Shown: positions 17,449 to 27,001, numbered from the stretch's first letter. The stretch: DNA of 64,000 bases from UBA4615 sp964399635 (GCA_964399635.1 CAYNRU010000014.1:40405-104404); one strand, 5' to 3'. Numbers and translations are program-made. The notes: generated by a model not told the origin, from the letters alone.

Positions 17449-18627
17449 ATGGCTGAAGCATTCATCGTCGCCGCGGCGCGCACCGCCGGCGGCAAGAAAG
17501 GCGGCCGGCTGTCCGGCTGGCACCCAGCCGACCTCGCCGCGCAGGTGCTCGACGCGCTGGTCGTGCGCAGCGGCATCGACCCCGCGCTGGTCGAGGACGT
17601 GATCATGGGCTGCGTCGGCCAGGCCGGCGAGCAGTCCGCCAACGTCGCGCGCAACGCGGTGCTCGCGTCGTCGCTGCCCGAGCACGTGCCAGGCACCTCG
17701 GTGGACCGCCAGTGCGGCTCCTCGCAGCAGGCGCTGCACTTCGCCGCGCAGGCGGTGATGTCCGGCACGATGGACGTGGTGATCGCAGCCGGCGTCGAGA
17801 GCATGAGCCGCGTGCCGATGGGCATGCCGAGCTCGCTGCCGTTCAAGAACGGCATGGGCCACTACATGAGCCCCGCGATCCGCGCCAAGTATCCCGGCCC
17901 CGACTTCAGCCAGTTCCTGGGCGCCGAGATGATGGTCAGGAAGTACGGCCTGAGCAAGGCCGACCTCGACGCCTACGCCCTCTCCAGCCACGAGCGCGCC
18001 ATCGCCGCGACCAAGGCCGGCGCCTTCGCCGAGGAGATCGTGCCGGTCGCGGTACGCCGCGCCGACGGCACGGCCAGCGACGAGATGCATTCGATCGATG
18101 AAGGCATCCGCTTCGATGCGAACCTGGCCGGCATCTCGGCGGTCAAGGTGCTGCAGGAGGGCGGGGCCATCACGGCGGCCAACGCCAGCCAGATCTGCGA
18201 CGGCTCGGCCGGCCTGATGGTCGTGAGCGAGAAGGCCCTGAAGACGCTGGGCCTCAAGCCGCTCGCCCGCATCCACCACCTGAGCCTGCTGGGCCACGAC
18301 CCGGTCATCATGCTCGAGGCGCCGCTGCCAGCGACCGAGCGGGCGCTCAAGAAGGCCGGCATGAAGATCGATGACATCGACCTGTTCGAGGTCAACGAGG
18401 CCTTCGCGTCGGTGCCGCTCGCCTGGCTGAAGGCCACCGGCGCCGACCCCGCCCGCATGAACGCCACCGGCGGCGCGATCGCGCTGGGCCACCCGCTGGG
18501 CGGCTCGGGCGCCAAGCTGATGACCACCCTCGTGCACCAGCTGCGCCGCAGCGGCAAGCGCTACGGCCTGCAGACGATGTGCGAGGGCGGTGGCATGGCC
18601 AACGTGACGATCGTCGAGCGGCTGTAG
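17449..18627 (+). CDS. Acetyl-CoA acetyltransferase (thiolase)
   Basis: A 392-residue thiolase with the full catalytic set: nucleophile Cys89 in VDRQCGSSQQALHF, His348 in GGAIALGHPLGGSGAKL and Cys378 in QTMCEGGGMAN. NEAFASVPLAWLKATG is the usual NEAF block. It may act in fatty-acid or aromatic degradation, or in acetoacetyl-CoA formation; the sequence does not decide. ATG 17449 gives the canonical MAEAFIVAAART start; an in-frame ATG at 17422 would add nine acidic residues. It is monocistronic as far as can be seen. Confidence 0.93.
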   Translation: MAEAFIVAAARTAGGKKGGRLSGWHPADLAAQVLDALVVRSGIDPALVEDVIMGCVGQAGEQSANVARNAVLASSLPEHVPGTSVDRQCGSSQQALHFAAQAVMSGTMDVVIAAGVESMSRVPMGMPSSLPFKNGMGHYMSPAIRAKYPGPDFSQFLGAEMMVRKYGLSKADLDAYALSSHERAIAATKAGAFAEEIVPVAVRRADGTASDEMHSIDEGIRFDANLAGISAVKVLQEGGAITAANASQICDGSAGLMVVSEKALKTLGLKPLARIHHLSLLGHDPVIMLEAPLPATERALKKAGMKIDDIDLFEVNEAFASVPLAWLKATGADPARMNATGGAIALGHPLGGSGAKLMTTLVHQLRRSGKRYGLQTMCEGGGMANVTIVERL

Positions 18628-18755
18628 GACGGCCGAGGGCCCGCTGCGGCGGGCTTCACGACCCGATCGACGCGCTCTGGCGCGGGCCTGCGCGCGCGAC
18701 GGGCGCGCCCCGGCCGTGGCGTACCATGGTGAGAAGAGGGTGTTCCCGCCGACCC

Positions 18756-20447
18756 ATGGCATTCGCCGATCTCCTCATGCCGTCCTGGCTGCGTGCGGCC
18801 GGCGCGGCGAGAGGCGTCGCGCTGGCGCTGTGCATCGCCTCGGGCTGCGTCGCGGGCCTGCCCTGCGCGGCCCGCGCGCAGCCGGCGCCGGACCCACCGA
18901 TCCCCACCTTCGCTGAGCTGGAGGCGGCAGGCGCGCGCTACGGCAGCATCCGCATCGTCACCCGCGACGTCTTCGACCTCGACGACCCGGCAGAGAACAA
19001 GCTCCTCTTCCGATGGGCCAATGCGCTGCACGTCGTCACCCGCCCGGAGGTGATCGGGCGTTCACTGCTGTTCAAGAGCGGCGACCCGGTGTCGGTGCGG
19101 CAGATCGAGGAGACCGAGCGCGTGCTGCGCAGCCTGCGCTACGTCTACGACGTGACCCTGCGCGCGGTGGCCTACCGCGACGGCGTCGTCGACGTCGTGG
19201 TGACCACGCGCGACACCTGGACGCTCGACGTGGGCGCCGGCGCGAGCCGCTCCGGCGGCACCAACTCGGGCTCGGCCGCGATCAGGGAATCCAACCTGCT
19301 GGGGACGGGGGTCGGGGTCAGCATCGGCGGCTTCAGCAATGTCGACCGCAACGGTGTCGAGTTCCAGGTGTCCGACGAGCGCGCCTTCGACGGCTGGACC
19401 TCGGTGGGCTTCGGCCTGTCCCGGAACAGCGACGGCGAGCGCATGGCGGCGCGGCTGGTGCACCCCTTCTATTCCCTCGACACGCGCTGGGCCGCCGGCA
19501 TCACCACGAGCAGCGACGACCGCATCGAGCCCGTCTACAGCGCGGGCGAGATCGTGAGCCAGTACCGGCGCCGAGATCGCGTGACCGAGGCCTTCGGCGG
19601 CTGGTCGGACGGGCTGGTGGACGGCTGGGTCCGGCGCTACTCGTTCGGGGTGCGCGCGCAGGAGACGAGCTTCGCGCCCGAGCCCGGCCTGGTCGCGCCG
19701 CCGGTGCTGTCGCCCGACGAGCGCCTGGTGGGGCCGTTCGTGCGCTACGACCTGATCGAGGACCGCTACGAGAAGAGGCGGAACCTGTCGCAGATGGGTC
19801 GCCCCGAGTTCCTCGCACTCGGCCTGAACGCGTCCTTCCAGCTGGGTCGGGCGATGAGCTCGCTCGGCTCGACCACCGACGCGTGGCTGTACTCGGCCGC
19901 GGTGAGCCGCGGCTTCGAGCCCACCGCGACCACCCGGCTGCTCGCGTCGGGGACGGTCGCCGGCCGCTGGGCCCAGGGCGACGAGCCGCGCCTGCGGGCG
20001 GGCGGGCAGGTCCAGTACTACCATCCGCAGGGCGCGCGATGGCTGTTCTATGCGTCGGCCGCCGGCGAGATGCTGAACAGCCCCTCGCCGCTGGACACGC
20101 TCACGGTGGGCGGCGATACAGGCCTGCGCGGCTACCCGCTGCGCTACCAGTCCGGCTCGCGGCGGGCGGTGTTCACGCTGGAGGAGCGCGTCTACACCGA
20201 CCTGTACCTCTACCGGCTGTTCCGCGTGGGCGGCGCGGCCTTCTTCGACGCCGGCCGTGCGTGGGGCGGCGCCGATCCCAATCCGGTCGATCCGGGCTGG
20301 CTCGCCAACATCGGCGTCGGCCTGCGCATCTTCAGCGTGCGGGCCGGCTCCAGCACCGTGCTGCACCTGGACATCGCCATGCCGCTGAACGCCGACCCCG
20401 CGATCAAGAGCGTGCAGTTCCTGGTGAGGACGCGCTCGAGCTTCTGA
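18756..20447 (+). CDS. Outer-membrane protein with POTRA-like region and BamA/ShlB-type barrel
   Basis: About 563 residues. After a signal peptide (near residues 15-45, ending CAARAQPAP) comes a POTRA-like stretch (GSIRIVTRDVFDLDDPAENK... SGDPVSVRQIEETERVLRSLRYVYDVTLR). The C-terminal half has many amphipathic strands, the TGLRGYPLRYQSGSR loop typical of Omp85 barrels (RGYP corresponds to VRGY), and a C-terminal Phe (RTRSSF). It could help assemble or secrete an unknown partner. The ATG at 18726 overlaps a TACCAT -10-like element, so 18756 is preferred. Confidence 0.75.
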   Translation: MAFADLLMPSWLRAAGAARGVALALCIASGCVAGLPCAARAQPAPDPPIPTFAELEAAGARYGSIRIVTRDVFDLDDPAENKLLFRWANALHVVTRPEVIGRSLLFKSGDPVSVRQIEETERVLRSLRYVYDVTLRAVAYRDGVVDVVVTTRDTWTLDVGAGASRSGGTNSGSAAIRESNLLGTGVGVSIGGFSNVDRNGVEFQVSDERAFDGWTSVGFGLSRNSDGERMAARLVHPFYSLDTRWAAGITTSSDDRIEPVYSAGEIVSQYRRRDRVTEAFGGWSDGLVDGWVRRYSFGVRAQETSFAPEPGLVAPPVLSPDERLVGPFVRYDLIEDRYEKRRNLSQMGRPEFLALGLNASFQLGRAMSSLGSTTDAWLYSAAVSRGFEPTATTRLLASGTVAGRWAQGDEPRLRAGGQVQYYHPQGARWLFYASAAGEMLNSPSPLDTLTVGGDTGLRGYPLRYQSGSRRAVFTLEERVYTDLYLYRLFRVGGAAFFDAGRAWGGADPNPVDPGWLANIGVGLRIFSVRAGSSTVLHLDIAMPLNADPAIKSVQFLVRTRSSF

Positions 20448-20456
20448 GCCGGCGTC

Positions 20457-20502
20457 AGAACCCCAGCCGCAGCGACAGGCGGACCGTGCGCGGCTCGAAT
20501 GG
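20457..20502 (-). pseudogene. Possible 3' remnant of a TonB-dependent receptor
   Basis: On the minus strand, the last 14 codons before a stop read FEPRTVRLSLRLGF, the style of the final barrel strand of TonB-dependent receptors (PRT...R.GF then stop). No further homology continues upstream. A hairpin (TGAGCGTC, 6-base loop, GACGCTCA; 20530-20551) lies next to it. The short length makes chance similarity possible. Confidence 0.25.
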
Positions 20503-20630
20503 AGGTGCTCGATGTCGTTTGCCCCGATGTGAGCGTCGGCGCTGACGCTCATCGTGTCCAGCCCCCCTCCGACGGATGCGTGCGCCGCGGGCCCGCGGGC
20601 GAGGGCCCCCGCGACCGCCGCCCGGTGCAA

Positions 20631-20656
20631 AATTGACGCTTACGTCAACGTCAATT
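20631..20656. promoter_or_regulatory. Palindromic operator upstream of icmF
   Basis: The 16-mer TTGACGCTTACGTCAA (20633-20648) has perfect 6-bp arms, and a second copy of the right arm, CGTCAATT (20649-20656), pairs with AATTGACG (20631-20638). Nested symmetric TTGACG/CGTCAA units spaced like this resemble operators of MerR- or TetR-type regulators of acyl-CoA catabolism, such as LiuR or PsrA in proteobacteria. The site is about 110 bp before the icmF ATG. The regulator is not encoded in the window. Confidence 0.6.
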
Positions 20657-20764
20657 AGCCTTCGCCCGCCGGATCGTCGAAGATGCCGGGGTGCGAGGAT
20701 CGCCGCGGCCGCCGCGAGCCGCGCCAGCCCAGCCGACGGCCCCATGCCGCCCCGGAGACCCCCG

Positions 20765-23700
20765 ATGACCGACCTGTCCGACGCCAAGAAGCTCGCCGAG
20801 TACCGCATGACGCACAAGGTGCGCTTCGTGACCGCCGCCTCGCTGTTCGACGGCCATGACGCCTCGATCAACATCATGCGGCGGATCCTCCAGAGCATGG
20901 GCTGCGAGGTGATCCACCTCGGGCACAACCGCTCGGTCAACGAGGTGGTCGACTGCGCGCTGCAGGAGGACGTCCAGGGCATCGCGATCTCGTCCTACCA
21001 GGGCGGCCACGTCGAGTACTTCAAGTACATGATCGACCTGCTGCGCGAGCGCGGCGGCAGCCATATCCGCGTGTTCGGCGGCGGCGGCGGCGTGATCGTG
21101 CCGTCCGAGATCCGCGAGCTGATGGACTACGGCGTCACCCGCATCTACTCGCCGGAGGACGGCCAGAAGATGGGGCTGGCCGGCATGATCGGCGACATGA
21201 TCGCGCGCTGCGACATCGACCTGTCCCAGTACGCGCCTCGCACGCTCGACGACATCGTGCTGCCCGCCGGCGCCACGCCCGCCGACGACGCCGGCCGCCG
21301 CGCCATCGTGCGCTCGCGTCGCGCGCTCGCCCAGCTGATCACCGCGCTCGAGAACGACACCCCGCCCGCGGGCCTGGACGCCGCCGGGTTCGCCGCGCTG
21401 CGCCGAGAGCTGCACACCCGCGCCGACACCACGAAGACGCCGGCGCTGGGCATCACCGGCACCGGCGGCGCCGGCAAGTCGAGCCTGACCGACGAGCTGG
21501 TGCGGCGCCTGCGGCTCGACCAGGACGACGCGCTGCGCATCGCGATCATCTCGGTCGACCCCACCCGCCGCAAGTCGGGCGGCGCGCTGCTCGGCGACCG
21601 CATCCGCATGAACGCGATCGACCATCCCAACGTGTTCATGCGCTCGCTCGCCACGCGCGACGCCGGCAGCGAGATCAGCCAGGCGCTGCCCGACGTGCTG
21701 GCCGCCTGCCGCGTGTCGGGCTTCGACCTGGTGGTGGTCGAGACCTCGGGCATCGGCCAGGGCGACGCCGCGATCGTGCCGCTGGTGGACGCGACGCTGT
21801 ACGTGATGACGCCGGAGTTCGGCGCGGCGAGCCAGCTCGAGAAGATCGACATGCTCGACTTCGCCGACTTCGTCGCGATCAACAAGTTCGACCGCAAGGG
21901 CTCGATGGATGCGCTGCGCGACGTCGCCAAGCAGTACCAGCGCAACCGCGAGCTCTGGACCACGCCGCCCGAGCGCATGCCGGTGTTCGGCACCCAGGCC
22001 TCGCGCTTCAACGACGACGGCGTGACCGCGCTGTACCAGGCGATGCTGCCGCGGCTCGCCGAGCTCGGCCTGCGCCTGCCGCTCGCGGCGCGCGCGCGGG
22101 CGGGCGGCCCCGAATACTCGGGCGAGCGGCCCGCGACGGCGCCGACCGGCGGCAGACTGCCGCGCGTGACGGGGCGGCATTCGAGCAGCCAGGCTGTGAT
22201 CGTGCCGCCCGCGCGCTCACGCTACCTCGCCGAAATCTCGGACACCGTCCGTGCCTACAAGCGCCGCGCCCGGGCGCTCGCGCGGCTCGCCCGCGAGATC
22301 CAGCAGCTGCGCGAGACGGCGCGGATGCTCGAGGAGGACGACGCCGTCAGGCACGGCGCGCGCGACACCGTGACCGCGCTCGCGGTCAGGCGCGAGGCCG
22401 ACCTCGACCCGGCCGCGCGCAAGCTGCTCGCGATGTGGCCCGACATGCAGAAGGCCTACGCCGGTGACGAGTACGTCGTGCGCATCCGCGACAAGGAACT
22501 GCGCACGCGGCTCACCTGGACCTCGCTGTCGGGCACGCGGATCCGCAAGGTCGTGCTGCCGCAGTACGACGACCACGGCGAACTGCTCAAGTGGCTGCTG
22601 CTCGAGAACGTTCCAGGCTCCTTCCCGTACACGGCGGGCGTGTTCGCGTTCAAGCGCGAGAACGAGGACCCGACCCGGATGTTCGCGGGCGAGGGCGACG
22701 CCTTCCGCACCAACACCCGCTTCAAGCTGCTGTCGGCCGGCACCCCGGCCAAGCGCCTGTCCACCGCGTTCGACAGCGTCACGCTGTACGGTAACGACCC
22801 GGGCCTGCGCCCGGACATCTACGGCAAGGTCGGCAACTCGGGCGTGAGCATCGCCACGCTCGACGACATGAAGGTGCTGTACTCGGGCTTCGATCTGTGC
22901 GACCCCGCCACCAGCGTCAGCATGACGATCAACGGCCCGGCGCCGACCATCCTCGCGATGTTCATGAACACCGCGATCGACCAGCAGCTCGACACCTTCC
23001 GCGCGGCCAACGGCCGCGAGCCCACCGACGACGAGATCGCCAAGATCCGCGGCTGGAGCCTGGCCAACGTGCGCGGCACCGTGCAGGCCGACATCCTCAA
23101 GGAGGACCAGGGCCAGAACACCTGCATCTTCTCGACCGAGTTCAGCCTCAAGGTGATGGGCGACATCCAGTCGTTCTTCGTCCACCACGACGTGCGCAAC
23201 TTCTATTCGGTGTCGATCAGCGGCTATCACATCGCCGAGGCCGGGGCCAACCCGATCAGCCAGCTCGCCTTCACGCTGTCCAACGGCTTCACCTTCGTGG
23301 AGGCGTATCTCGCGCGTGGCATGCAGGTCGACGATTTTGCGCCCAACCTGTCGTTCTTCTTCAGCAACGGCATGGACCCGGAGTACACCGTGATGGGTCG
23401 CGTGGCGCGCCGGATCTGGGCGGTCGCGATGCGCGACAAGTACGGCGCCAACGAGCGCAGCCAGAAGCTCAAGTACCACTGCCAGACGAGTGGGCGCAGC
23501 CTGCACGCGCAGGAGATCCAGTTCAACGACATCCGCACGACGCTGCAGGCGCTGATCGCCACCTACGACAACGCCAACAGCCTGCACACCAACGCGTTCG
23601 ACGAGGCGATCACCACGCCCACCGAGGACAGCGTGCGCCGCGCGATGGCGATCCAGCTGATCATCAACCGCGAGTGGGGGCTGGCCAAGAACGAGAACCC

Positions 23701-24172
23701 GCTGCAGGGCAGCTTCGTGGTCGACGAGCTGACCGAGCTGGTGGAGGAGGCGGTGCTCGCCGAGTTCGAGCGCATCGCCGAGCGCGGCGGCGTGCTGGGC
23801 GCGATGGAGACCGGCTACCAGCGCGGCAGGATCCAGGATGAGTCGATGCACTACGAGCACCTCAAGCACACCGGCGAGTACCCGATCATCGGCGTGAACA
23901 CCTTCAGGAATCCGCATGGCGACACCACGCCCGAGACGCTGGAGCTCGCGCGCTCGACCGACGACGAGAAGCGCTCGCAGCTCGAGCGGCTGCACGCCTT
24001 CCAGGCGGCCCATGCCGCCGAGGCGCCGGCAATGCTCGCGCGGCTGCGCGACACCGTGATCGCCGACGGCAACGTGTTCGAGGTGCTGATGGACGCGGTG
24101 CGGGTGTGCTCGCTCGGTCAGATCACCAATGCGCTGTTCGAGGTGGGCGGTCAGTACCGGCGCAGCATGTAG
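20765..24172 (+). CDS. icmF: IcmF: fused isobutyryl-CoA mutase with built-in G-protein chaperone
   Basis: 1135 residues in four parts. The N-terminal B12-binding domain holds the base-off His31 in DGHDASINI, with SSYQGG and the Gly-rich FGGGGG loop. A MeaB-like GTPase follows, with Walker A GTGGAGKSS near residue 235, then a linker, then the large acyl-CoA mutase barrel (GNDPGLRPDIYGKVGNSG, TISMTINGPA-like block, FHHDVRNFYSVSISGYHIAEAGA, LAKNENPLQGS). Known IcmF enzymes interconvert isobutyryl- and n-butyryl-CoA (some prefer pivalyl-CoA), and the GTPase domain manages cofactor loading. This class is common in betaproteobacteria. It is transcribed alone behind the palindromic operator. Confidence 0.93.
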   Translation: MTDLSDAKKLAEYRMTHKVRFVTAASLFDGHDASINIMRRILQSMGCEVIHLGHNRSVNEVVDCALQEDVQGIAISSYQGGHVEYFKYMIDLLRERGGSHIRVFGGGGGVIVPSEIRELMDYGVTRIYSPEDGQKMGLAGMIGDMIARCDIDLSQYAPRTLDDIVLPAGATPADDAGRRAIVRSRRALAQLITALENDTPPAGLDAAGFAALRRELHTRADTTKTPALGITGTGGAGKSSLTDELVRRLRLDQDDALRIAIISVDPTRRKSGGALLGDRIRMNAIDHPNVFMRSLATRDAGSEISQALPDVLAACRVSGFDLVVVETSGIGQGDAAIVPLVDATLYVMTPEFGAASQLEKIDMLDFADFVAINKFDRKGSMDALRDVAKQYQRNRELWTTPPERMPVFGTQASRFNDDGVTALYQAMLPRLAELGLRLPLAARARAGGPEYSGERPATAPTGGRLPRVTGRHSSSQAVIVPPARSRYLAEISDTVRAYKRRARALARLAREIQQLRETARMLEEDDAVRHGARDTVTALAVRREADLDPAARKLLAMWPDMQKAYAGDEYVVRIRDKELRTRLTWTSLSGTRIRKVVLPQYDDHGELLKWLLLENVPGSFPYTAGVFAFKRENEDPTRMFAGEGDAFRTNTRFKLLSAGTPAKRLSTAFDSVTLYGNDPGLRPDIYGKVGNSGVSIATLDDMKVLYSGFDLCDPATSVSMTINGPAPTILAMFMNTAIDQQLDTFRAANGREPTDDEIAKIRGWSLANVRGTVQADILKEDQGQNTCIFSTEFSLKVMGDIQSFFVHHDVRNFYSVSISGYHIAEAGANPISQLAFTLSNGFTFVEAYLARGMQVDDFAPNLSFFFSNGMDPEYTVMGRVARRIWAVAMRDKYGANERSQKLKYHCQTSGRSLHAQEIQFNDIRTTLQALIATYDNANSLHTNAFDEAITTPTEDSVRRAMAIQLIINREWGLAKNENPLQGSFVVDELTELVEEAVLAEFERIAERGGVLGAMETGYQRGRIQDESMHYEHLKHTGEYPIIGVNTFRNPHGDTTPETLELARSTDDEKRSQLERLHAFQAAHAAEAPAMLARLRDTVIADGNVFEVLMDAVRVCSLGQITNALFEVGGQYRRSM

Positions 24173-24226
24173 CGCGATCACCCGACCACGGCTCGGTCAC
24201 GCCGTGCGCAGGGCAGATCGCTGTGG

Positions 24227-24265
24227 TCGGACGAGCGCATTCAGGTCAACGCGGCAGGGCAGGTG
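24227..24265 (+). mobile_element. 39-bp fragment of an IS91-family transposase gene
   Basis: These 39 bases match 35137-35175 at 36 of 39 positions and encode SDERIQVNAAGQV, part of the IS91-family transposase. Flanking bases are unrelated, so this is a small relic between icmF and the accessory region. Confidence 0.6.
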
Positions 24266-24312
24266 GCGCCGCAGGCGAGATCCGCGGCGACGCGCAGCCG
24301 CTCGGCTTCTTT

Positions 24313-25236
24313 TCATGTGCCACGCCGTATGGCTTTCAGGCGCCCCCGCAATGCCTGCGCCGCGGCGGCTAGACTGGCCTCGAAGGCCGGCAGCAGGGGG
24401 TTGCGCGCGCGCAGTGTCGGCACCACCAAGCTGAGGTGAAAGGGCACGCTCACCGATAGGCGCCGCAGCTGCAGGCCTGCGCCTGCCAACTCCAAGGCCG
24501 TGAGCGGATTGACGATGGCCAGCCCCAAGCCGCGGCGCACAAAGGCGCAGACGGCCGCTGCGCTGGCGGCCTCAATGGCCAGCGCGCGCCTGACACCGCG
24601 CTGCTCGAACAGGCCATCGATGGCCCGCCGGTAGGGGTCGGCCGGCGCCAGACTCACGAAAGGCTGGCCCTCGAAATCCTCCGGCCTGATCACCGTCCGC
24701 GCCGCCAATGCATGACCTTCGGGCAACACCACGACCTCGTCGGCCTGCAAGAGTGGAACCAGGCGCGTGGCCGGCGGCGCCTGACGCACTTCGGTCAGGC
24801 CGAGATCGAAGCGCTGCTCGGTGAGCCACTGCTCGAGCTGAGGCGATTCCTGGGTCGTCACCGTCAGCCCTGCGCCTGGATGTTGGTCCATGAAGCGCCG
24901 CGTAGCGTCGGGCAGCAGCGCATGCGCCAACGCCGGCTGACACACGAGTGTCAGCCTGCCTTCGGCAAAGTCGCGCAGGCCCAGAGCGGCCGCCGCCAGC
25001 TGGTCCAGTCCGATGAAGCTGCGCTCGACCTCTTCCAGCCAGGCATGTGCGCGCACGGTGGGCCGCAGTCGACCGCGTTCGCGGTCAAACAGCGTGAGAC
25101 CCAGCGTGCGCTCCAGGCCCGCCAACTCGCGGCTGACCGTGGGTTGCGAACTACCGAGTTGCTCGGCTGCGCGCGTGACTTGGCCGGTGGCCATGACGGC
25201 ACGGAACACTTCAATCTGGCGGTGGCTGAGAGGCAT
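24313..25236 (-). CDS. lysR: LysR-family regulator, probable activator of lysA
   Basis: A 307-residue LysR-type protein with the N-terminal winged helix (HRQIEVFRAVMATGQVTRAAEQLGSSQPTVSRELAGLERTLG) and a two-lobed effector-binding C-terminal domain (VVLPEGHALAARTVIRPEDFEGQPFVSLAP). It is divergent from lysA with 75 bp between starts, exactly as lysR-lysA in E. coli, where LysR activates lysA and senses diaminopimelate/lysine. The assignment to lysA control rests on this arrangement. Base composition of this pair is noticeably lower in GC than the neighbouring icmF, consistent with separate acquisition. Confidence 0.88.
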   Translation of the reverse strand: MPLSHRQIEVFRAVMATGQVTRAAEQLGSSQPTVSRELAGLERTLGLTLFDRERGRLRPTVRAHAWLEEVERSFIGLDQLAAAALGLRDFAEGRLTLVCQPALAHALLPDATRRFMDQHPGAGLTVTTQESPQLEQWLTEQRFDLGLTEVRQAPPATRLVPLLQADEVVVLPEGHALAARTVIRPEDFEGQPFVSLAPADPYRRAIDGLFEQRGVRRALAIEAASAAAVCAFVRRGLGLAIVNPLTALELAGAGLQLRRLSVSVPFHLSLVVPTLRARNPLLPAFEASLAAAAQALRGRLKAIRRGT

Positions 25237-25246
25237 GGCATATCAA

Positions 25247-25283
25247 TTATGCATGAACTACAAAAAGTGCCGTCATTGCATAA
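25247..25283. promoter_or_regulatory. Inverted repeat in the lysR-lysA divergent promoter
   Basis: TTATGCA (25247-25253) and TGCATAA (25277-25283) form a perfect 7-bp inverted repeat with a 23-bp spacer between the two starts. LysR-type activators bind dyads in such divergent promoters, so this is a plausible LysR site. Confidence 0.45.
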
Positions 25284-25311
25284 ATGGATATATGGCACGA
25301 ACATCGAGCCC

Positions 25312-26535
25312 ATGAATCCATTCGATCCCCTCCTGTTGCGCGCGTTGGCGCGGCAATATGGCACCCCACTGTGGGTATATGACGCGGCCACGGTGCGTGC
25401 ACGTATCGCAGCACTCCGATCGTTCGACGTCATCCGCTACGCGCAAAAAGCCAACGCCAACGTACATCTTCTGCGCTTGATGCGCAGCGAAGGCGTGAAG
25501 GTGGACGCTGTCTCGCTAGGCGAGATCGAGCGCGCATATGCGGCCGGCTATGGCCGCGACGAAATCGTGTTCACCGCCGACTTGTTCGACACTGTCACAC
25601 TGCAGCACGTCGTGGCCGAGCGTCTGACGGTGAACGCGGGTTCGGTCGACATGCTGCAGCAATTGGGCGCGCTGTCACCCGGGCACCGTGTGTGGCTACG
25701 CATCAATCCAGGTTTCGGCCATGGCCACAGCCATAAGACCAACACCGGCGGCGAACACAGCAAACATGGCATCTGGCATGCCGACCTGGGCGCCGCACTG
25801 GCGGTCATCGCGCAACATGGGCTGTACCTCGTGGGCCTGCACATGCACATCGGTTCGGGCGTCGACTACGTTCACCTGAACCAGGTGTGCCAGGCCATGG
25901 TCGCGCTGGCAGCGCAGGTGCCGCTCGCAATCCCGCTGCACGCTGTTTCCGCTGGCGGGGGGCTCTCAACGCCCTACCGACCAAGCGATGCGAGCATCGA
26001 CCCTTCGCACTACTTCGGCCTGTGGGACGCGGCCCGTCGACAGATTGCCGCGGCGCGCGGTCACGCCCTCGAGTTGGAGATAGAGCCCGGGCGCTATCTC
26101 GTGGCCGAAAGCGGCGTGCTGCTGGCAGAGGTTCGCGCGGTCAAGGACATGGGGCGAAACCACTTTGTCCTGGTGAACGCAGGCTTCAATGAACTGATGC
26201 GCCCGGCGATGTACGGCGCGCATCATGAGATCGAGCTGCTTTCGGCGGACGGGTCGGCGCGCGCCCTCCGCGACTCAGTGGTGGCCGGACCGCTGTGTGA
26301 ATCGGGCGACGTGTTCACCCAGGGCGAGGGTGGCGTGGTGCGGCGGCACCCCTTGGCCGAAGGACGCGTCGGCGACCTGCTGGTGTTCCACGACACCGGT
26401 GCCTACGGCGCGTCGATGTCCTCCAACTACAACTCGCGACCGCTTGCGGCGGAGGTGCTGATCGAAGGCGGAGCGCCGCGGCTGATACGGCGGCGCCAGA
26501 CGGTGGCCGAGCTGCTCGCACTCGAGTCAGTCTGA
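25312..26535 (+). CDS. lysA: Diaminopimelate decarboxylase
   Basis: A 407-residue PLP enzyme with a fold-III barrel: Lys46 in IRYAQKANAN forms the Schiff base. GLHMHIGSG is the phosphate/His block, SAGGGLSTPY the glycine loop, LEIEPGRYLVAESG the substrate-binding Arg region, and GPLCESGDVFTQ carries the active-site cysteine of the partner subunit. It converts meso-DAP to lysine. ATG 25312 was chosen because conserved sequence begins a few residues later. Moderately divergent GC content and the flanking IS91 relics suggest it came with its regulator as a cassette, probably additional to a housekeeping lysA elsewhere. Confidence 0.9.
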   Translation: MNPFDPLLLRALARQYGTPLWVYDAATVRARIAALRSFDVIRYAQKANANVHLLRLMRSEGVKVDAVSLGEIERAYAAGYGRDEIVFTADLFDTVTLQHVVAERLTVNAGSVDMLQQLGALSPGHRVWLRINPGFGHGHSHKTNTGGEHSKHGIWHADLGAALAVIAQHGLYLVGLHMHIGSGVDYVHLNQVCQAMVALAAQVPLAIPLHAVSAGGGLSTPYRPSDASIDPSHYFGLWDAARRQIAAARGHALELEIEPGRYLVAESGVLLAEVRAVKDMGRNHFVLVNAGFNELMRPAMYGAHHEIELLSADGSARALRDSVVAGPLCESGDVFTQGEGGVVRRHPLAEGRVGDLLVFHDTGAYGASMSSNYNSRPLAAEVLIEGGAPRLIRRRQTVAELLALESV

Positions 26536-27001
26536 CGGAGCCCTGAAAATTTCGGCTTCGCCGGTTGCTCGAGCGCGTGTTCGACACCCACATGCGGGGC
26601 TGCCCGAGTTGCAGCGTCGAGGAGCTGACTGCGTCCGAACGGGCGCCTTAGGCGCCCGCGGCTGTTGGGCCGAGCCCAGATCAGACGGACGCCCCGCTGG
26701 AGCCGCTGTTAGTCACCTGCATTCGATCTGCTCGGCGAGCCTGGGTCAGTCATGCGGATTGCCGTCGAACGTCCACGCCCCGTATTCAGGTTGCCCCGCA
26801 GCGTGGTTGCAATGCTCACCGTCGAGTCGGCGATCTGGCGCACGATCCTCGTGTCCGAGACGCATTGCCCAGCGAAACTCGACCACGTCGTGAAGACGTC
26901 CACGCGAACCTCGAGGCGCTGGCCTTGCTGCTCGGGGACGTCCGCCGGCCGCGGGAGCGTTTCGCTGCGCGGCCTGCGGCGGGGTACCTGAGCGTCTAGT
27001 C
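26536..27001. mobile_element. Gap with IS91-family transposase relic and tail motif
   Basis: 26562-26616 reads RLLERVFDTHMRGCPSC, matching the zinc-finger entry of IS91-family transposases (compare FDIDMRRCPRC at 63.6 kb). It is followed at 26630 by TGCGTCCGAACGGGCGCC, the same tail motif as at 34.07 and 44.5 kb. A perfect hairpin GGGCGCC-TTA-GGCGCCC lies at 26641-26657. I see nothing recognisable in the rest of this 466-bp gap. Confidence 0.55.
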
